Assembly: GCF_963576545.1 (NCBI RefSeq)
Contig: NW_026870574.1
Location: forward strand, 372,001 to 436,000
DNA: 64,000 nucleotides
From: Limanda limanda
Taxonomy: Eukaryota > Chordata > Actinopteri > Pleuronectiformes > Pleuronectidae
Direction of reading: 5' to 3'
Below, piece by piece: positions 1 to 12,995 of the stretch. Below the pieces are notes generated by a model. That model was not told the DNA's origin, ran no database searches, and was given only the letters and a program-made list of their open reading frames with translations. Within the stretch, counting starts at the first letter, position 1. Every line of letters begins with the position of its first letter. The translations under genes were made by a program, and so were the position numbers.

Positions 1-329
1 TTGCAAGTCTCTCCGACCTTCACAAAAAAAGTTATTCAAGAATATCTCTTTCTCCTATGTGCTTTCATCCCTAACCCTAACCCTAACCCTTCCGAAAGTC
101 GGAGAAGCTCAAGGATGGTACCGATCGATGCGCGCTACCCCATTTAGTGGGGGTAGAGCCTACTTGCAAGTCTCTCCGATCTTCACAAAAAAAGTTATTC
201 AAGAATATCTCTTTCTCCTATGTGCTTTCATCCCTAACCCTAACCCTAACCCTTCCGAAAGTCGGAGAAGCTCAAGGATGGTACCGATCAATGCGCGCTA
301 CCCCATTTAGTGGGGGTAGAGCCTACTTG

Positions 330-492
330 CAAGTCTCTCCGACCTTCACAAAAAAAGTTATTCAAGAATATCTCTTTCTCCTATGTGCTTTCATCCCTAA
401 CCCTAACCCTAACCCTTCCGAAAGTCGGAGAAGCTCAAGGATGGTACCGATCGATGCGCGCTACCCCATTTAGTGGGGGTAGAGCCTACTTG
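330..492 (+). repeat. Representative A monomer (163 bp)
   Basis: This is a typical A unit, numbered from the shared 45-bp box (330-374). After the box come a C/T-rich stretch, the telomeric tract at 395-415, a TTCCGAAAGTCGGA imperfect inverted repeat, a KpnI site (443-448), overlapping CGATCG/ATCGAT sites, GCGCGC, and a stem-loop CTACCCCA-loop-TGGGGGTAG at 461-482. A units occur about twice as often as B. A 157-bp form lacks exactly one CCCTAA, for example the unit whose tract lies near 1357-1371. Confidence 0.95.
395..415 (+). repeat. Embedded telomeric tract in an A monomer
   Basis: CCC(TAACCC)3, 21 bp, is the vertebrate telomere repeat in C-strand orientation. The minus strand reads four GGG runs separated by TTA, enough for an intramolecular G-quadruplex. 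The same tract sits at the same place in every full-length A monomer. The 157-bp variant keeps only three GGG runs. Confidence 0.95.
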
Positions 493-647
493 CAAGTCTC
501 TCCGACCTTCACAAAAAAAGTTATTCAAGAATATCTCCTCAGATTTGGGGGAATTTCGTCGGTCGACCTCTTCCGAAGGTCGTACAAGCTCGGGGATGGT
601 ACCAATCGATCCGCAGGACCCAAATTAGTCCAGATGCAACCACTTTC
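493..647 (+). repeat. Representative B monomer (155 bp)
   Basis: B shares the same 45-bp opening box as A (493-537). It then has a G-rich segment (GATTTGGGGGAATTTCG) and a GTCGAC site where A has the telomeric tract. Its second half is recognisably homologous to A: CTTCCGAAGGTCG, AAGCTCGGGGATGGTACCAATCGAT, and a shorter stem GGAC/GTCC at 616-631. A and B are therefore diverged copies of one ancestral monomer of about 160 bp. B has no CCCTAA. Confidence 0.93.
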
Positions 648-1128
648 CAAGTCTCTCCGACCTTCACAAAAAAAGTTATTCAAGAATATCTCTTTCTCCT
701 ATGTGCTTTCATCCCTAACCCTAACCCTAACCCTTCCGAAAGTCGGAGAAGCTCAAGGATGGTACCGATCGATGCGCGCTACCCCATTTAGTGGGGGTAG
801 AGCCTACTTGCAAGTCTCTCCGACCTTCACAAAAAAAGTTATTCAAGAATATCTCTTTCTCCTATGTGCTTTCATCCCTAACCCTAACCCTAACCCTTCC
901 GAAAGTCGGAGAAGCTCAAGGATGGTACCGATCGATGCGCGCTACCCCATTTAGTGGGGGTAGAGCCTACTTGCAAGTCTCTCCGACCTTCACAAAAAAA
1001 GTTATTCAAGAATATCTCCTCAGATTTGGGGGAATTTCATCGGTCGACCTCTTCCGAAGGTCGTACAAGCTCGGGGATGGTACCAATCGATCTGCAGGAC
1101 CCAAATTAGTCCAGATGCAACCACTTTC
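648..1128 (+). repeat. Representative A-A-B higher-order unit (481 bp)
   Basis: The unit is A (648-810), A (811-973) and B (974-1128). This 481-bp trimer is the dominant period. Differences between successive copies are almost always 481, 475 (one CCCTAA missing), 163 (extra A) or 318 (A-B only) bp. Unequal exchange in register at monomer or trimer level explains all of these steps. Confidence 0.93.
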
Positions 1129-1271
1129 CAAGTCTCTCCGACCTTCACAAAAAAAGTTATTCAAGAATATCTCTTTCTCCTATGTGCTTTCATCCCTAAC
1201 CCTAACCCTAACCCTTCCGAAAGTCGGAGAAGCTCAAGGATGGTACCGATCGATGCGCGCTACCCCATTTA

Positions 1272-4200
1272 GTGGGGGTAGAGCCTACTTGCAAGTCTCT
1301 CCGACCTTCACAAAAAAAGTTATTCAAGAATATCTCTTTCTCCTACGTGCTTTCATCCCTAACCCTAACCCTTCCAAAAGTCGGAGAAGCTCAAGGATGG
1401 TACCGATCGATGCGCGCTACCCCATTTAGTGGGGGTAGAGCCTACTTGCAAGTCTCTCCGACCTTCACAAAAAAAGTTATTCAAGAATATCTCCTCAGAT
1501 TTGGGGGAATTTCGTCGGTCGACCTCTTCCGAAGGTCGTACAAGCTCGGGGATGGTACCAATCGATCCGCAGGACCCAAATTAGTCCAGATGCAACCACT
1601 TTCCAAGTCTCTCCGACCTTCACAAAAAAAGTTATTCAAGAATATCTCTTTCTCCTATGTGCTTTCATCCCTAACCCTAACCCTAACCCTTCCGAAAGTC
1701 GGAGAAGCTCAAGGATGGTACCGATCGATGCGCGCTACCCCATTTAGTGGGGGTAGAGCCTACTTGCAAGTCTCTCCGACCTTCACAAAAAAAGTTATTC
1801 AAGAATATCTCTTTCTCCTATGTGCTTTCATCCCTAACCCTAACCCTAACCCTTCCGAAAGTCGGAGAAGCTCAAGGATGGTACCGATCGATGCGCGCTA
1901 CCCCATTTAGTGGGGGTAGAGCCTACTTGCAAGTCTCTCCGATCTTCACAAAAAAAGTTATTCAAGAATATCTCTTTCTCCTATGTGCTTTCATCCCTAA
2001 CCCTAACCCTAACCCTTCCGAAAGTCGGAGAAGCTCAAGGATGGTACCGATCAATGCGCGCTACCCCATTTAGTGGGGGTAGAGCCTACTTGCAAGTCTC
2101 TCCGACCTTCACAAAAAAAGTTATTCAAGAATATCTCTTTCTCCTATGTGCTTTCATCCCTAACCCTAACCCTAACCCTTCCGAAAGTCGGAGAAGCTCA
2201 AGGATGGTACCGATCGATGCGCGCTACCCCATTTAGTGGGGGTAGAGCCTACTTGCAAGTCTCTCCGACCTTCACAAAAAAAGTTATTCAAGAATATCTC
2301 CTCAGATTTGGGGGAATTTCGTCGGTCGACCTCTTCCGAAGGTCGTACAAGCTCGGGGATGGTACCAATCGATCCGCAGGACCCAAATTAGTCCAGATGC
2401 AACCACTTTCCAAGTCTCTCCGACCTTCACAAAAAAAGTTATTCAAGAATATCTCTTTCTCCTATGTGCTTTCATCCCTAACCCTAACCCTAACCCTTCC
2501 GAAAGTCGGAGAAGCTCAAGGATGGTACCGATCGATGCGCGCTACCCCATTTAGTGGGGGTAGAGCCTACTTGCAAGTCTCTCCGACCTTCACAAAAAAA
2601 GTTATTCAAGAATATCTCTTTCTCCTATGTGCTTTCATCCCTAACCCTAACCCTAACCCTTCCGAAAGTCGGAGAAGCTCAAGGATGGTACCGATCGATG
2701 CGCGCTACCCCATTTAGTGGGGGTAGAGCCTACTTGCAAGTCTCTCCGACCTTCACAAAAAAAGTTATTCAAGAATATCTCCTCAGATTTGGGGGAATTT
2801 CATCGGTCGACCTCTTCCGAAGGTCGTACAAGCTCGGGGATGGTACCAATCGATCTGCAGGACCCAAATTAGTCCAGATGCAACCACTTTCCAAGTCTCT
2901 CCGACCTTCACAAAAAAAGTTATTCAAGAATATCTCTTTCTCCTATGTGCTTTCATCCCTAACCCTAACCCTAACCCTTCCGAAAGTCGGAGAAGCTCAA
3001 GGATGGTACCGATCGATGCGCGCTACCCCATTTAGTGGGGGTAAAGCCTACTTGCAAGTCTCTCCGACCTTCACAAAAAAAGTTATTCAAGAATATCTCT
3101 TTCTCCTATGTGCTTTCATCCCTAACCCTAACCCTAACCCTTCCGAAAGTCGGAGAAGCTCAAGGATGGTACCGATCGATGCGCGCTACCCCATTTAGTG
3201 GGGGTAGAGCCTACTTGCAAGTCTCTCCGACCTTCACAAAAAAAGTTATTCAAGAATATCTCCTCAGATTTGGGGGAATTTCGTCGGTCGACCTCTTCCG
3301 AAGGTCGTACAAGCTCGGGGATGGTACCAATCGATCCGCAGGACCCAAATTAGTCCAGATGCAACCACTTTCCAAGTCTCTCCGACCTTCACAAAAAAAG
3401 TTATTCAAGAATATCTCTTTCTCCTATGTGCTTTCATCCCTAACCCTAACCCTTCCGAAAGTCGGAGAAGCTCAAGGATGGTTCCGATCGATGCGCGCTA
3501 CCCCATTTAGTGGGGGTAGAGCCTACTTGCAAGTCTCTCCGACCTTCACAAAAAAAGTTATTCAAGAATATCTCTTTCTCCTATGTGCTTTCATCCCTAA
3601 CCCTAACCCTAACCCTTCCGAAAGTCGGAGAAGCTCAAGGATGGTACCGATCGATGCGCGCTACCCCATTTAGTGGGGGTAGAGCCTACTTGCAAGTCTC
3701 TCCGACCTTCACAAAAAAAGTTATTCAAGAATATCTCTTTCTCCTATGTGCTTTCATCCCTAACCCTAACCCTAACCCTTCCGAAAGTCGGAGAAGCTCA
3801 AGGATGGTACCGATCGATGCGCGCTACCCAATTTAGTGGGGGTAGAGCCTACTTGCAAGTCTCTCCGACCTTCACAAAAAAAGTTATTCAAGAATATCTC
3901 TTTCTCCTATGTGCTTTCATCCCTAACCCTAACCCTAACCCTTCCAAAAGTCGGAGAAGCTCAAGGATGGTACCGATCGATGCGCGCTACCCCATTTAGT
4001 GGGGGTAGAGCCTACTTGCAAGTCTCTCCGACCTTCACAAAAAAAGTTATTCAAGAATATCTCTTTCTCCTATGTGCTTTCATCCCTAACCCTAACCCTA
4101 ACCCTTCCGAAAGTCGGAGAAGCTCAAGGATGGTACCGATCGATGCGCGCTACCCCATTTAGTGGGGGTAGAGCCTACTTGCAAGTCTCTCCGACCTTCA

Positions 4201-7200
4201 CAAAAAAAGTTATTCAAGAATATCTCCTCAGATTTGGGGGAATTTCGTTGGTCGACCTCTTCCGAAGGTCGTACAAGCTCGGGGATGGTACCAATCGATC
4301 CGCAGGACCCAAATTAGTCCAGATGCAACCACTTTCCAAGTCTCTCCGACCTTCACGAAAAAAGTTATTCAAGAATATCTCTTTCTCCTATGTGCTTTCA
4401 TCCCTAACCCTAACCCTAACCCTTCCGAAAGTCGGAGAAGCTCAAGGATTGTACCGATCGATGCGCGCTACCCCATTTAGTGGGGGTAGAGCCTACTTGC
4501 AAGTCTCTCCGACCTTCACAAAAAAAGTTATTCAAGAATATCTCTTTCTCCTATGTGCTTTCATCCCTAACCCTAACCCTAACCCTTCCAAAAGTCGGAG
4601 AAGCTCAAGGATGGTACCGATCGATGCGCGCTACCCCATTTAGTGGGGGTAGAGCCTACTTGCAAGTCTCTCCGACCTTCACAAAAAAAGTTATTCAAGA
4701 ATATCTCCTCAGATTTGGGGGAATTTCGTTGGTCGACCTCTTCCGAAGGTCGTACAAGCTCGGGGATGGTACCAATCGATCCGCAGGACCCAAATTAGTC
4801 CAGATGCAACCACTTTCCAAGTCTCTCCGACCTTCACGAAAAAAGTTATTCAAGAATATCTCTTTCTCCTATGTGCTTTCATCCCTAACCCTAACCCTAA
4901 CCCTTCCGAAAGTCGGAGAAGCTCAAGGATGGTACCGATCGATGCGCGCTACCCCATTTAGTGGGGGTAGAGCCTACTTGCAAGTCTCTCCGACCTTCAC
5001 AAAAAAAGTTATTCAAGAATATCTCTTTCTCCTATGTGCTTTCATCCCTAACCCTAACCCTAACCCTTCCAAAAGTCGGAGAAGCTCAAGGATGGTACCG
5101 ATCGATGCGCGCTACCCCATTTAGTGGGGGTAGAGCCTACTTGCAAGTCTCTCCGACCTTCACAAAAAAAGTTATTCAAGAATATCTCCTCAGATTTGGG
5201 GGAATTTCGTCGGTCGACCTCTTCCGAAGGTCGTACAAGCTCGGGGATGGTACCAATCGATCCGCAGGACCCAAATTAGTCCAGATGCAACCACTTTCCA
5301 AGTCTCTCCGACCTTCACAAAAAAAGTTATTCAAGAATATGTCTTTCTCCTATGTGCTTTCATCCCTAACCCTAACCCTAACCCTTCCGAAAGTCGGAGA
5401 AGCTCAAGGATGGTACCGATCGATGCGCGCTACCCCATTTAGTGGGGGTAGAGCCTACTTGCAAGTCTCTCCGACCTTCACAAAAAAAGTTATTCAAGAA
5501 TATCTCTTTCTCCTATGTGCTTTCATCCCTAACCCTAACCCTAACCCTTCCGAAAGTCGGAGAAGCTCAAGGATGGTACCGATCGATGCGCGCTACCCCA
5601 TTTAGTGGGGGTAGAGCCTACTTGCAAGTCTCTCCGATCTTCACAAAAAAAGTTATTCAAGAATATCTCTTTCTCCTATGTGCTTTCATCCCTAACCCTA
5701 ACCCTAACCCTTCCGAAAGTCGGAGAAGCTCAAGGATGGTACCGATCGATGCGCGCTACCCCATTTAGTGGGGGTAGAGCCTACTTGCAAGTCTCTCCGA
5801 CCTTCACAAAAAAAGTTATTCAAGAATATCTCTTTCTCCTATGTGCTTTCATCCCTAACCCTAACCCTAACCCTTCCGAAAGTCGGAGAAGCTCAAGGAT
5901 GGTACCGATCGATGCGCGCTACCCCATTTAGTGGGGGTAGAGCCTACTTGCAAGTCTCTCCGACCTTCACAAAAAAAGTTATTCAAGAATATCTCCTCAG
6001 ATTTGGGGGAATTTCGTCGGTCGACCTCTTCCGAAGGTCGTACAAGCTCGGGGATGGTACCAATCGATCCGCAGGACCCAAATTAGTCCAGATGCAACCA
6101 CTTTCCAAGTCTCTCCGACCTTCACAAAAAAAGTTATTCAAGAATATCTCTTTCTCCTATGTGCTTTCATCCCTAACCCTAACCCTAACCCTTCCGAAAG
6201 TCGGAGAAGCTCAAGGATGGTACCGATCGATGCGCGCTACCCCATTTAGTGGGGGTAGAGCCTACTTGCAAGTCTCTCCGACCTTCACAAAAAAAGTTAT
6301 TCAAGAATATCTCTTTCTCCTATGTGCTTTCATCCCTAACCCTAACCCTAACCCTTCCGAAAGTCGGAGAAGCTCAAGGATGGTACCGATCGATGCGCGC
6401 TACCCCATTTAGTGGGGGTAGAGCCTACTTGCAAGTCTCTCCGACCTTCACAAAAAAAGTTATTCAAGAATATCTCCTCAGATTTGGGGGAATTTCATCG
6501 GTCGACCTCTTCCGAAGGTCGTACAAGCTCGGGGATGGTACCAATCGATCTGCAGGACCCAAATTAGTCCAGATGCAACCACTTTCCAAGTCTCTCCGAC
6601 CTTCACAAAAAAAGTTATTCAAGAATATCTCTTTCTCCTATGTGCTTTCATCCCTAACCCTAACCCTAACCCTTCCGAAAGTCGGAGAAGCTCAAGGATG
6701 GTACCGATCGATGCGCGCTACCCCATTTAGTGGGGGTAGAGCCTACTTGCAAGTCTCTCCGACCTTCACAAAAAAAGTTATTCAAGAATATCTCTTTCTC
6801 CTATGTGCTTTCATCCCTAACCCTAACCCTAACCCTTCCGAAAGTCGGAGAAGCTCAAGGATGGTACCGATCGATGCGCGCTACCCAATTTAGTGGGGGT
6901 AGAGCCTACTTGCAAGTCTCTCCGACCTTCACAAAAAAAGTTATTCAAGAATATCTCTTTCTCCTATGTGCTTTCATCCCTAACCCTAACCCTAACCCTT
7001 CCAAAAGTCGGAGAAGCTCAAGGATGGTACCGATCGATGCGCGCTACCCCATTTAGTGGGGGTAGAGCCTACTTGCAAGTCTCTCCGACCTTCACAAAAA
7101 AAGTTATTCAAGAATATCTCTTTCTCCTATGTGCTTTCATCCCTAACCCTAACCCTAACCCTTCCGAAAGTCGGAGAAGCTCAAGGATGGTACCGATCGA

Positions 7201-10200
7201 TGCGCGCTACCCCATTTAGTGGGGGTAGAGCCTACTTGCAAGTCTCTCCGACCTTCACAAAAAAAGTTATTCAAGAATATCTCCTCAGATTTGGGGGAAT
7301 TTCGTTGGTCGACCTCTTCCGAAGGTCGTACAAGCTCGGGGATGGTACCAATCGATCCGCAGGACCCAAATTAGTCCAGATGCAACCACTTTTCAAGTCT
7401 CTCCGACCTTCACGAAAAAAGTTATTCAAGAATATCTCTTTCTCCTATGTGCTTTCATCCCTAACCCTAACCCTAACCCTTCCGAAAGTCGGAGAAGCTC
7501 AAGGATGGTACCGATCGATGCGCGCTACCCCATTTAGTGGGGGTAGAGCCTACTTGCAAGTCTCTCCGACCTTCACAAAAAAAGTTATTCAAGAATATCT
7601 CTTTCTCCTACGTGCTTTCATCCCTAACCCTAACCCTTCCAAAAGTCGGAGAAGCTCAAGGATGGTACCGATCGATGCGCGCTACCCCATTTAGTGGGGG
7701 TAGAGCCTACTTGCAAGTCTCTCCGACCTTCACAAAAAAAGTTATTCAAGAATATCTCCTCAGATTTGGGGGAATTTCGTCGGTCGACCTCTTCCGAAGG
7801 TCGTACAAGCTCGGGGATGGTACCAATCGATCCGCAGGACCCAAATTAGTCCAGATGCAACCACTTTCCAAGTCTCTCCGACCTTCACAAAAAAAGTTAT
7901 TCAAGAATATCTCTTTCTCCTATGTGCTTTCATCCCTAACCCTAACCCTAACCCTTCCGAAAGTCGGAGAAGCTCAAGGATGGTACCGATCGATGCGCGC
8001 TACCCCATTTAGTGGGGGTAGAGCCTACTTGCAAGTCTCTCCGACCTTCACAAAAAAAGTTATTCAAGAATATCTCTTTCTCCTATGTGCTTTCATCCCT
8101 AACCCTAACCCTAACCCTTCCGAAAGTCGGAGAAGCTCAAGGATGGTACCGATCGATGCGCGCTACCCCATTTAGTGGGGGTAGAGCCTACTTGCAAGTC
8201 TCTCCGATCTTCACAAAAAAAGTTATTCAAGAATATCTCTTTCTCCTATGTGCTTTCATCCCTAACCCTAACCCTAACCCTTCCGAAAGTCGGAGAAGCT
8301 CAAGGATGGTACCGATCAATGCGCGCTACCCCATTTAGTGGGGGTAGAGCCTACTTGCAAGTCTCTCCGACCTTCACAAAAAAAGTTATTCAAGAATATC
8401 TCTTTCTCCTATGTGCTTTCATCCCTAACCCTAACCCTAACCCTTCCGAAAGTCGGAGAAGCTCAAGGATGGTACCGATCGATGCGCGCTACCCCATTTA
8501 GTGGGGGTAGAGCCTACTTGCAAGTCTCTCCGACCTTCACAAAAAAAGTTATTCAAGAATATCTCCTCAGATTTGGGGGAATTTCGTCGGTCGACCTCTT
8601 CCGAAGGTCGTACAAGCTCGGGGATGGTACCAATCGATCCGCAGGACCCAAATTAGTCCAGATGCAACCACTTTCCAAGTCTCTCCGACCTTCACAAAAA
8701 AAGTTATTCAAGAATATCTCTTTCTCCTATGTGCTTTCATCCCTAACCCTAACCCTAACCCTTCCGAAAGTCGGAGAAGCTCAAGGATGGTACCGATCGA
8801 TGCGCGCTACCCCATTTAGTGGGGGTAGAGCCTACTTGCAAGTCTCTCCGACCTTCACAAAAAAAGTTATTCAAGAATATCTCTTTCTCCTATGTGCTTT
8901 CATCCCTAACCCTAACCCTAACCCTTCCGAAAGTCGGAGAAGCTCAAGGATGGTACCGATCGATGCGCGCTACCCCATTTAGTGGGGGTAGAGCCTACTT
9001 GCAAGTCTCTCCGACCTTCACAAAAAAAGTTATTCAAGAATATCTCCTCAGATTTGGGGGAATTTCATCGGTCGACCTCTTCCGAAGGTCGTACAAGCTC
9101 GGGGATGGTACCAATCGATCTGCAGGACCCAAATTAGTCCAGATGCAACCACTTTCCAAGTCTCTCCGACCTTCACAAAAAAAGTTATTCAAGAATATCT
9201 CTTTCTCCTATGTGCTTTCATCCCTAACCCTAACCCTAACCCTTCCGAAAGTCGGAGAAGCTCAAGGATGGTACCGATCGATGCGCGCTACCCCATTTAG
9301 TGGGGGTAAAGCCTACTTGCAAGTCTCTCCGACCTTCACAAAAAAAGTTATTCAAGAATATCTCTTTCTCCTATGTGCTTTCATCCCTAACCCTAACCCT
9401 AACCCTTCCGAAAGTCGGAGAAGCTCAAGGATGGTACCGATCGATGCGCGCTACCCCATTTAGTGGGGGTAGAGCCTACTTGCAAGTCTCTCCGACCTTC
9501 ACAAAAAAAGTTATTCAAGAATATCTCCTCAGATTTGGGGGAATTTCGTCGGTCGACCTCTTCCGAAGGTCGTACAAGCTCGGGGATGGTACCAATCGAT
9601 CCGCAGGACCCAAATTAGTCCAGATGCAACCACTTTCCAAGTCTCTCCGACCTTCACAAAAAAAGTTATTCAAGAATATCTCTTTCTCCTATGTGCTTTC
9701 ATCCCTAACCCTAACCCTTCCGAAAGTCGGAGAAGCTCAAGGATGGTACCGATCGATGCGCGCTACCCCATTTAGTGGGGGTAGAGCCTACTTGCAAGTC
9801 TCTCCGACCTTCACAAAAAAAGTTATTCAAGAATATCTCTTTCTCCTATGTGCTTTCATCCCTAACCCTAACCCTAACCCTTCCGAAAGTCGGAGAAGCT
9901 CAAGGATGGTACCGATCGATGCGCGCTACCCCATTTAGTGGGGGTAGAGCCTACTTGCAAGTCTCTCCGACCTTCACAAAAAAAGTTATTCAAGAATATC
10001 TCTTTCTCCTATGTGCTTTCATCCCTAACCCTAACCCTAACCCTTCCGAAAGTCGGAGAAGCTCAAGGATGGTACCGATCGATGCGCGCTACCCAATTTA
10101 GTGGGGGTAGAGCCTACTTGCAAGTCTCTCCGACCTTCACAAAAAAAGTTATTCAAGAATATCTCTTTCTCCTATGTGCTTTCATCCCTAACCCTAACCC

Positions 10201-12995
10201 TAACCCTTCCAAAAGTCGGAGAAGCTCAAGGATGGTACCGATCGATGCGCGCTACCCCATTTAGTGGGGGTAGAGCCTACTTGCAAGTCTCTCCGACCTT
10301 CACAAAAAAAGTTATTCAAGAATATCTCTTTCTCCTATGTGCTTTCATCCCTAACCCTAACCCTAACCCTTCCGAAAGTCGGAGAAGCTCAAGGATGGTA
10401 CCGATCGATGCGCGCTACCCCATTTAGTGGGGGTAGAGCCTACTTGCAAGTCTCTCCGACCTTCACAAAAAAAGTTATTCAAGAATATCTCCTCAGATTT
10501 GGGGGAATTTCGTTGGTCGACCTCTTCCGAAGGTCGTACAAGCTCGGGGATGGTACCAATCGATCCGCAGGACCCAAATTAGTCCAGATGCAACCACTTT
10601 CCAAGTCTCTCCGACCTTCACGAAAAAAGTTATTCAAGAATATCTCTTTCTCCTATGTGCTTTCATCCCTAACCCTAACCCTAACCCTTCCGAAAGTCGG
10701 AGAAGCTCAAGGATTGTACCGATCGATGCGCGCTACCCCATTTAGTGGGGGTAGAGCCTACTTGCAAGTCTCTCCGACCTTCACAAAAAAAGTTATTCAA
10801 GAATATCTCTTTCTCCTATGTGCTTTCATCCCTAACCCTAACCCTAACCCTTCCAAAAGTCGGAGAAGCTCAAGGATGGTACCGATCGATGCGCGCTACC
10901 CCATTTAGTGGGGGTAGAGCCTACTTGCAAGTCTCTCCGACCTTCACAAAAAAAGTTATTCAAGAATATCTCCTCAGATTTGGGGGAATTTCGTTGGTCG
11001 ACCTCTTCCGAAGGTCGTACAAGCTCGGGGATGGTACCAATCGATCCGCAGGACCCAAATTAGTCCAGATGCAACCACTTTCCAAGTCTCTCCGACCTTC
11101 ACGAAAAAAGTTATTCAAGAATATCTCTTTCTCCTATGTGCTTTCATCCCTAACCCTAACCCTAACCCTTCCGAAAGTCGGAGAAGCTCAAGGATGGTAC
11201 CGATCGATGCGCGCTACCCCATTTAGTGGGGGTAGAGCCTACTTGCAAGTCTCTCCGACCTTCACAAAAAAAGTTATTCAAGAATATCTCTTTCTCCTAT
11301 GTGCTTTCATCCCTAACCCTAACCCTAACCCTTCCAAAAGTCGGAGAAGCTCAAGGATGGTACCGATCGATGCGCGCTACCCCATTTAGTGGGGGTAGAG
11401 CCTACTTGCAAGTCTCTCCGACCTTCACAAAAAAAGTTATTCAAGAATATCTCCTCAGATTTGGGGGAATTTCGTCGGTCGACCTCTTCCGAAGGTCGTA
11501 CAAGCTCGGGGATGGTACCAATCGATCCGCAGGACCCAAATTAGTCCAGATGCAACCACTTTCCAAGTCTCTCCGACCTTCACAAAAAAAGTTATTCAAG
11601 AATATGTCTTTCTCCTATGTGCTTTCATCCCTAACCCTAACCCTAACCCTTCCGAAAGTCGGAGAAGCTCAAGGATGGTACCGATCGATGCGCGCTACCC
11701 CATTTAGTGGGGGTAGAGCCTACTTGCAAGTCTCTCCGACCTTCACAAAAAAAGTTATTCAAGAATATCTCTTTCTCCTATGTGCTTTCATCCCTAACCC
11801 TAACCCTAACCCTTCCGAAAGTCGGAGAAGCTCAAGGATGGTACCGATCGATGCGCGCTACCCCATTTAGTGGGGGTAGAGCCTACTTGCAAGTCTCTCC
11901 GATCTTCACAAAAAAAGTTATTCAAGAATATCTCTTTCTCCTATGTGCTTTCATCCCTAACCCTAACCCTAACCCTTCCGAAAGTCGGAGAAGCTCAAGG
12001 ATGGTACCGATCGATGCGCGCTACCCCATTTAGTGGGGGTAGAGCCTACTTGCAAGTCTCTCCGACCTTCACAAAAAAAGTTATTCAAGAATATCTCTTT
12101 CTCCTATGTGCTTTCATCCCTAACCCTAACCCTAACCCTTCCGAAAGTCGGAGAAGCTCAATGATGGTACCGATCGATGCGCGCTACCCCATTTAGTGGG
12201 GGTAGAGCCTACTTGCAAGTCTCTCCGACCTTCACAAAAAAAGTTATTCAAGAATATCTCCTCAGATTTGGGGGAATTTCGTCGGTCGACCTCTTCCGAA
12301 GGTCGTACAAGCTCGGGGATGGTACCAATCGATCCGCAGGACCCAAATTAGTCCAGATGCAACCACTTTCCAAGTCTCTCCGACCTTCACAAAAAAAGTT
12401 ATTCAAGAATATCTCTTTCTCCTATGTGCTTTCATCCCTAACCCTAACCCTAACCCTTCCGAAAGTCGGAGAAGCTCAAGGATGGTACCGATCGATGCGC
12501 GCTACCCCATTTAGTGGGGGTAGAGCCTACTTGCAAGTCTCTCCGACCTTCACAAAAAAAGTTATTCAAGAATATCTCTTTCTCCTATGTGCTTTCATCC
12601 CTAACCCTAACCCTAACCCTTCCGAAAGTCGGAGAAGCTCAAGGATGGTACCGATCGATGCGCGCTACCCCATTTAGTGGGGGTAGAGCCTACTTGCAAG
12701 TCTCTCCGACCTTCACAAAAAAAGTTATTCAAGAATATCTCCTCAGATTTGGGGGAATTTCATCGGTCGACCTCTTCCGAAGGTCGTACAAGCTCGGGGA
12801 TGGTACCAATCGATCTGCAGGACCCAAATTAGTCCAGATGCAACCACTTTCCAAGTCTCTCCGACCTTCACAAAAAAAGTTATTCAAGAATATCTCTTTC
12901 TCCTATGTGCTTTCATCCCTAACCCTAACCCTAACCCTTCCGAAAGTCGGAGAAGCTCAAGGATGGTACCGATCGATGCGCGCTACCCCATTTAG
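1272..12995 (+). repeat. 6,265-bp superunit, two copies
   Basis: The region from about 1.27 to 6.73 kb is repeated at about 7.54-12.99 kb with a constant 6,265-bp offset. Private variants fix the register. GGATTGTACC (G to T) occurs at 4450 and 10715, and AATATGTC (C to G) occurs at 5341 and 11606. The short telomere-tract monomers, the CAATTTAG variants and the extra A units are also at matching places. The copies are almost identical; one visible difference is GGTTCC near 3481, where copy 2 has GGTACC. Copy 2 then gains an extra A near 13.2 kb, which breaks the register. Confidence 0.85.

Larger units (their letters stand above)
147..3050 (+). repeat. Local 1,763-bp duplication at the left edge
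   Basis: The stretch from about 147 to 1,290 reappears from about 1,910 to 3,050 at an offset of 1,763 bp. Both copies carry the paired variants GATCTTC (in place of GACCTTC) and GATCAATGCG (in place of GATCGATGCG) in adjacent monomers, followed by the same A/B order. After that, the copies diverge in their variant pattern. Confidence 0.7.

Noticed and set aside
1..415. True chromosome end at the left edge
   Set aside because: The CCCTAA tracts are only 15-21 bp inside each monomer, with no long pure telomere run.
330..647. CENP-B box (NTTCGNNNNANNCGGGN) in the monomers
   Set aside because: TTCG occurs in B (TTTCGTCGGTCGACC) and on the reverse strand of A (TTTCGGAAGGGTT), but neither keeps the required A and CGGG positions.
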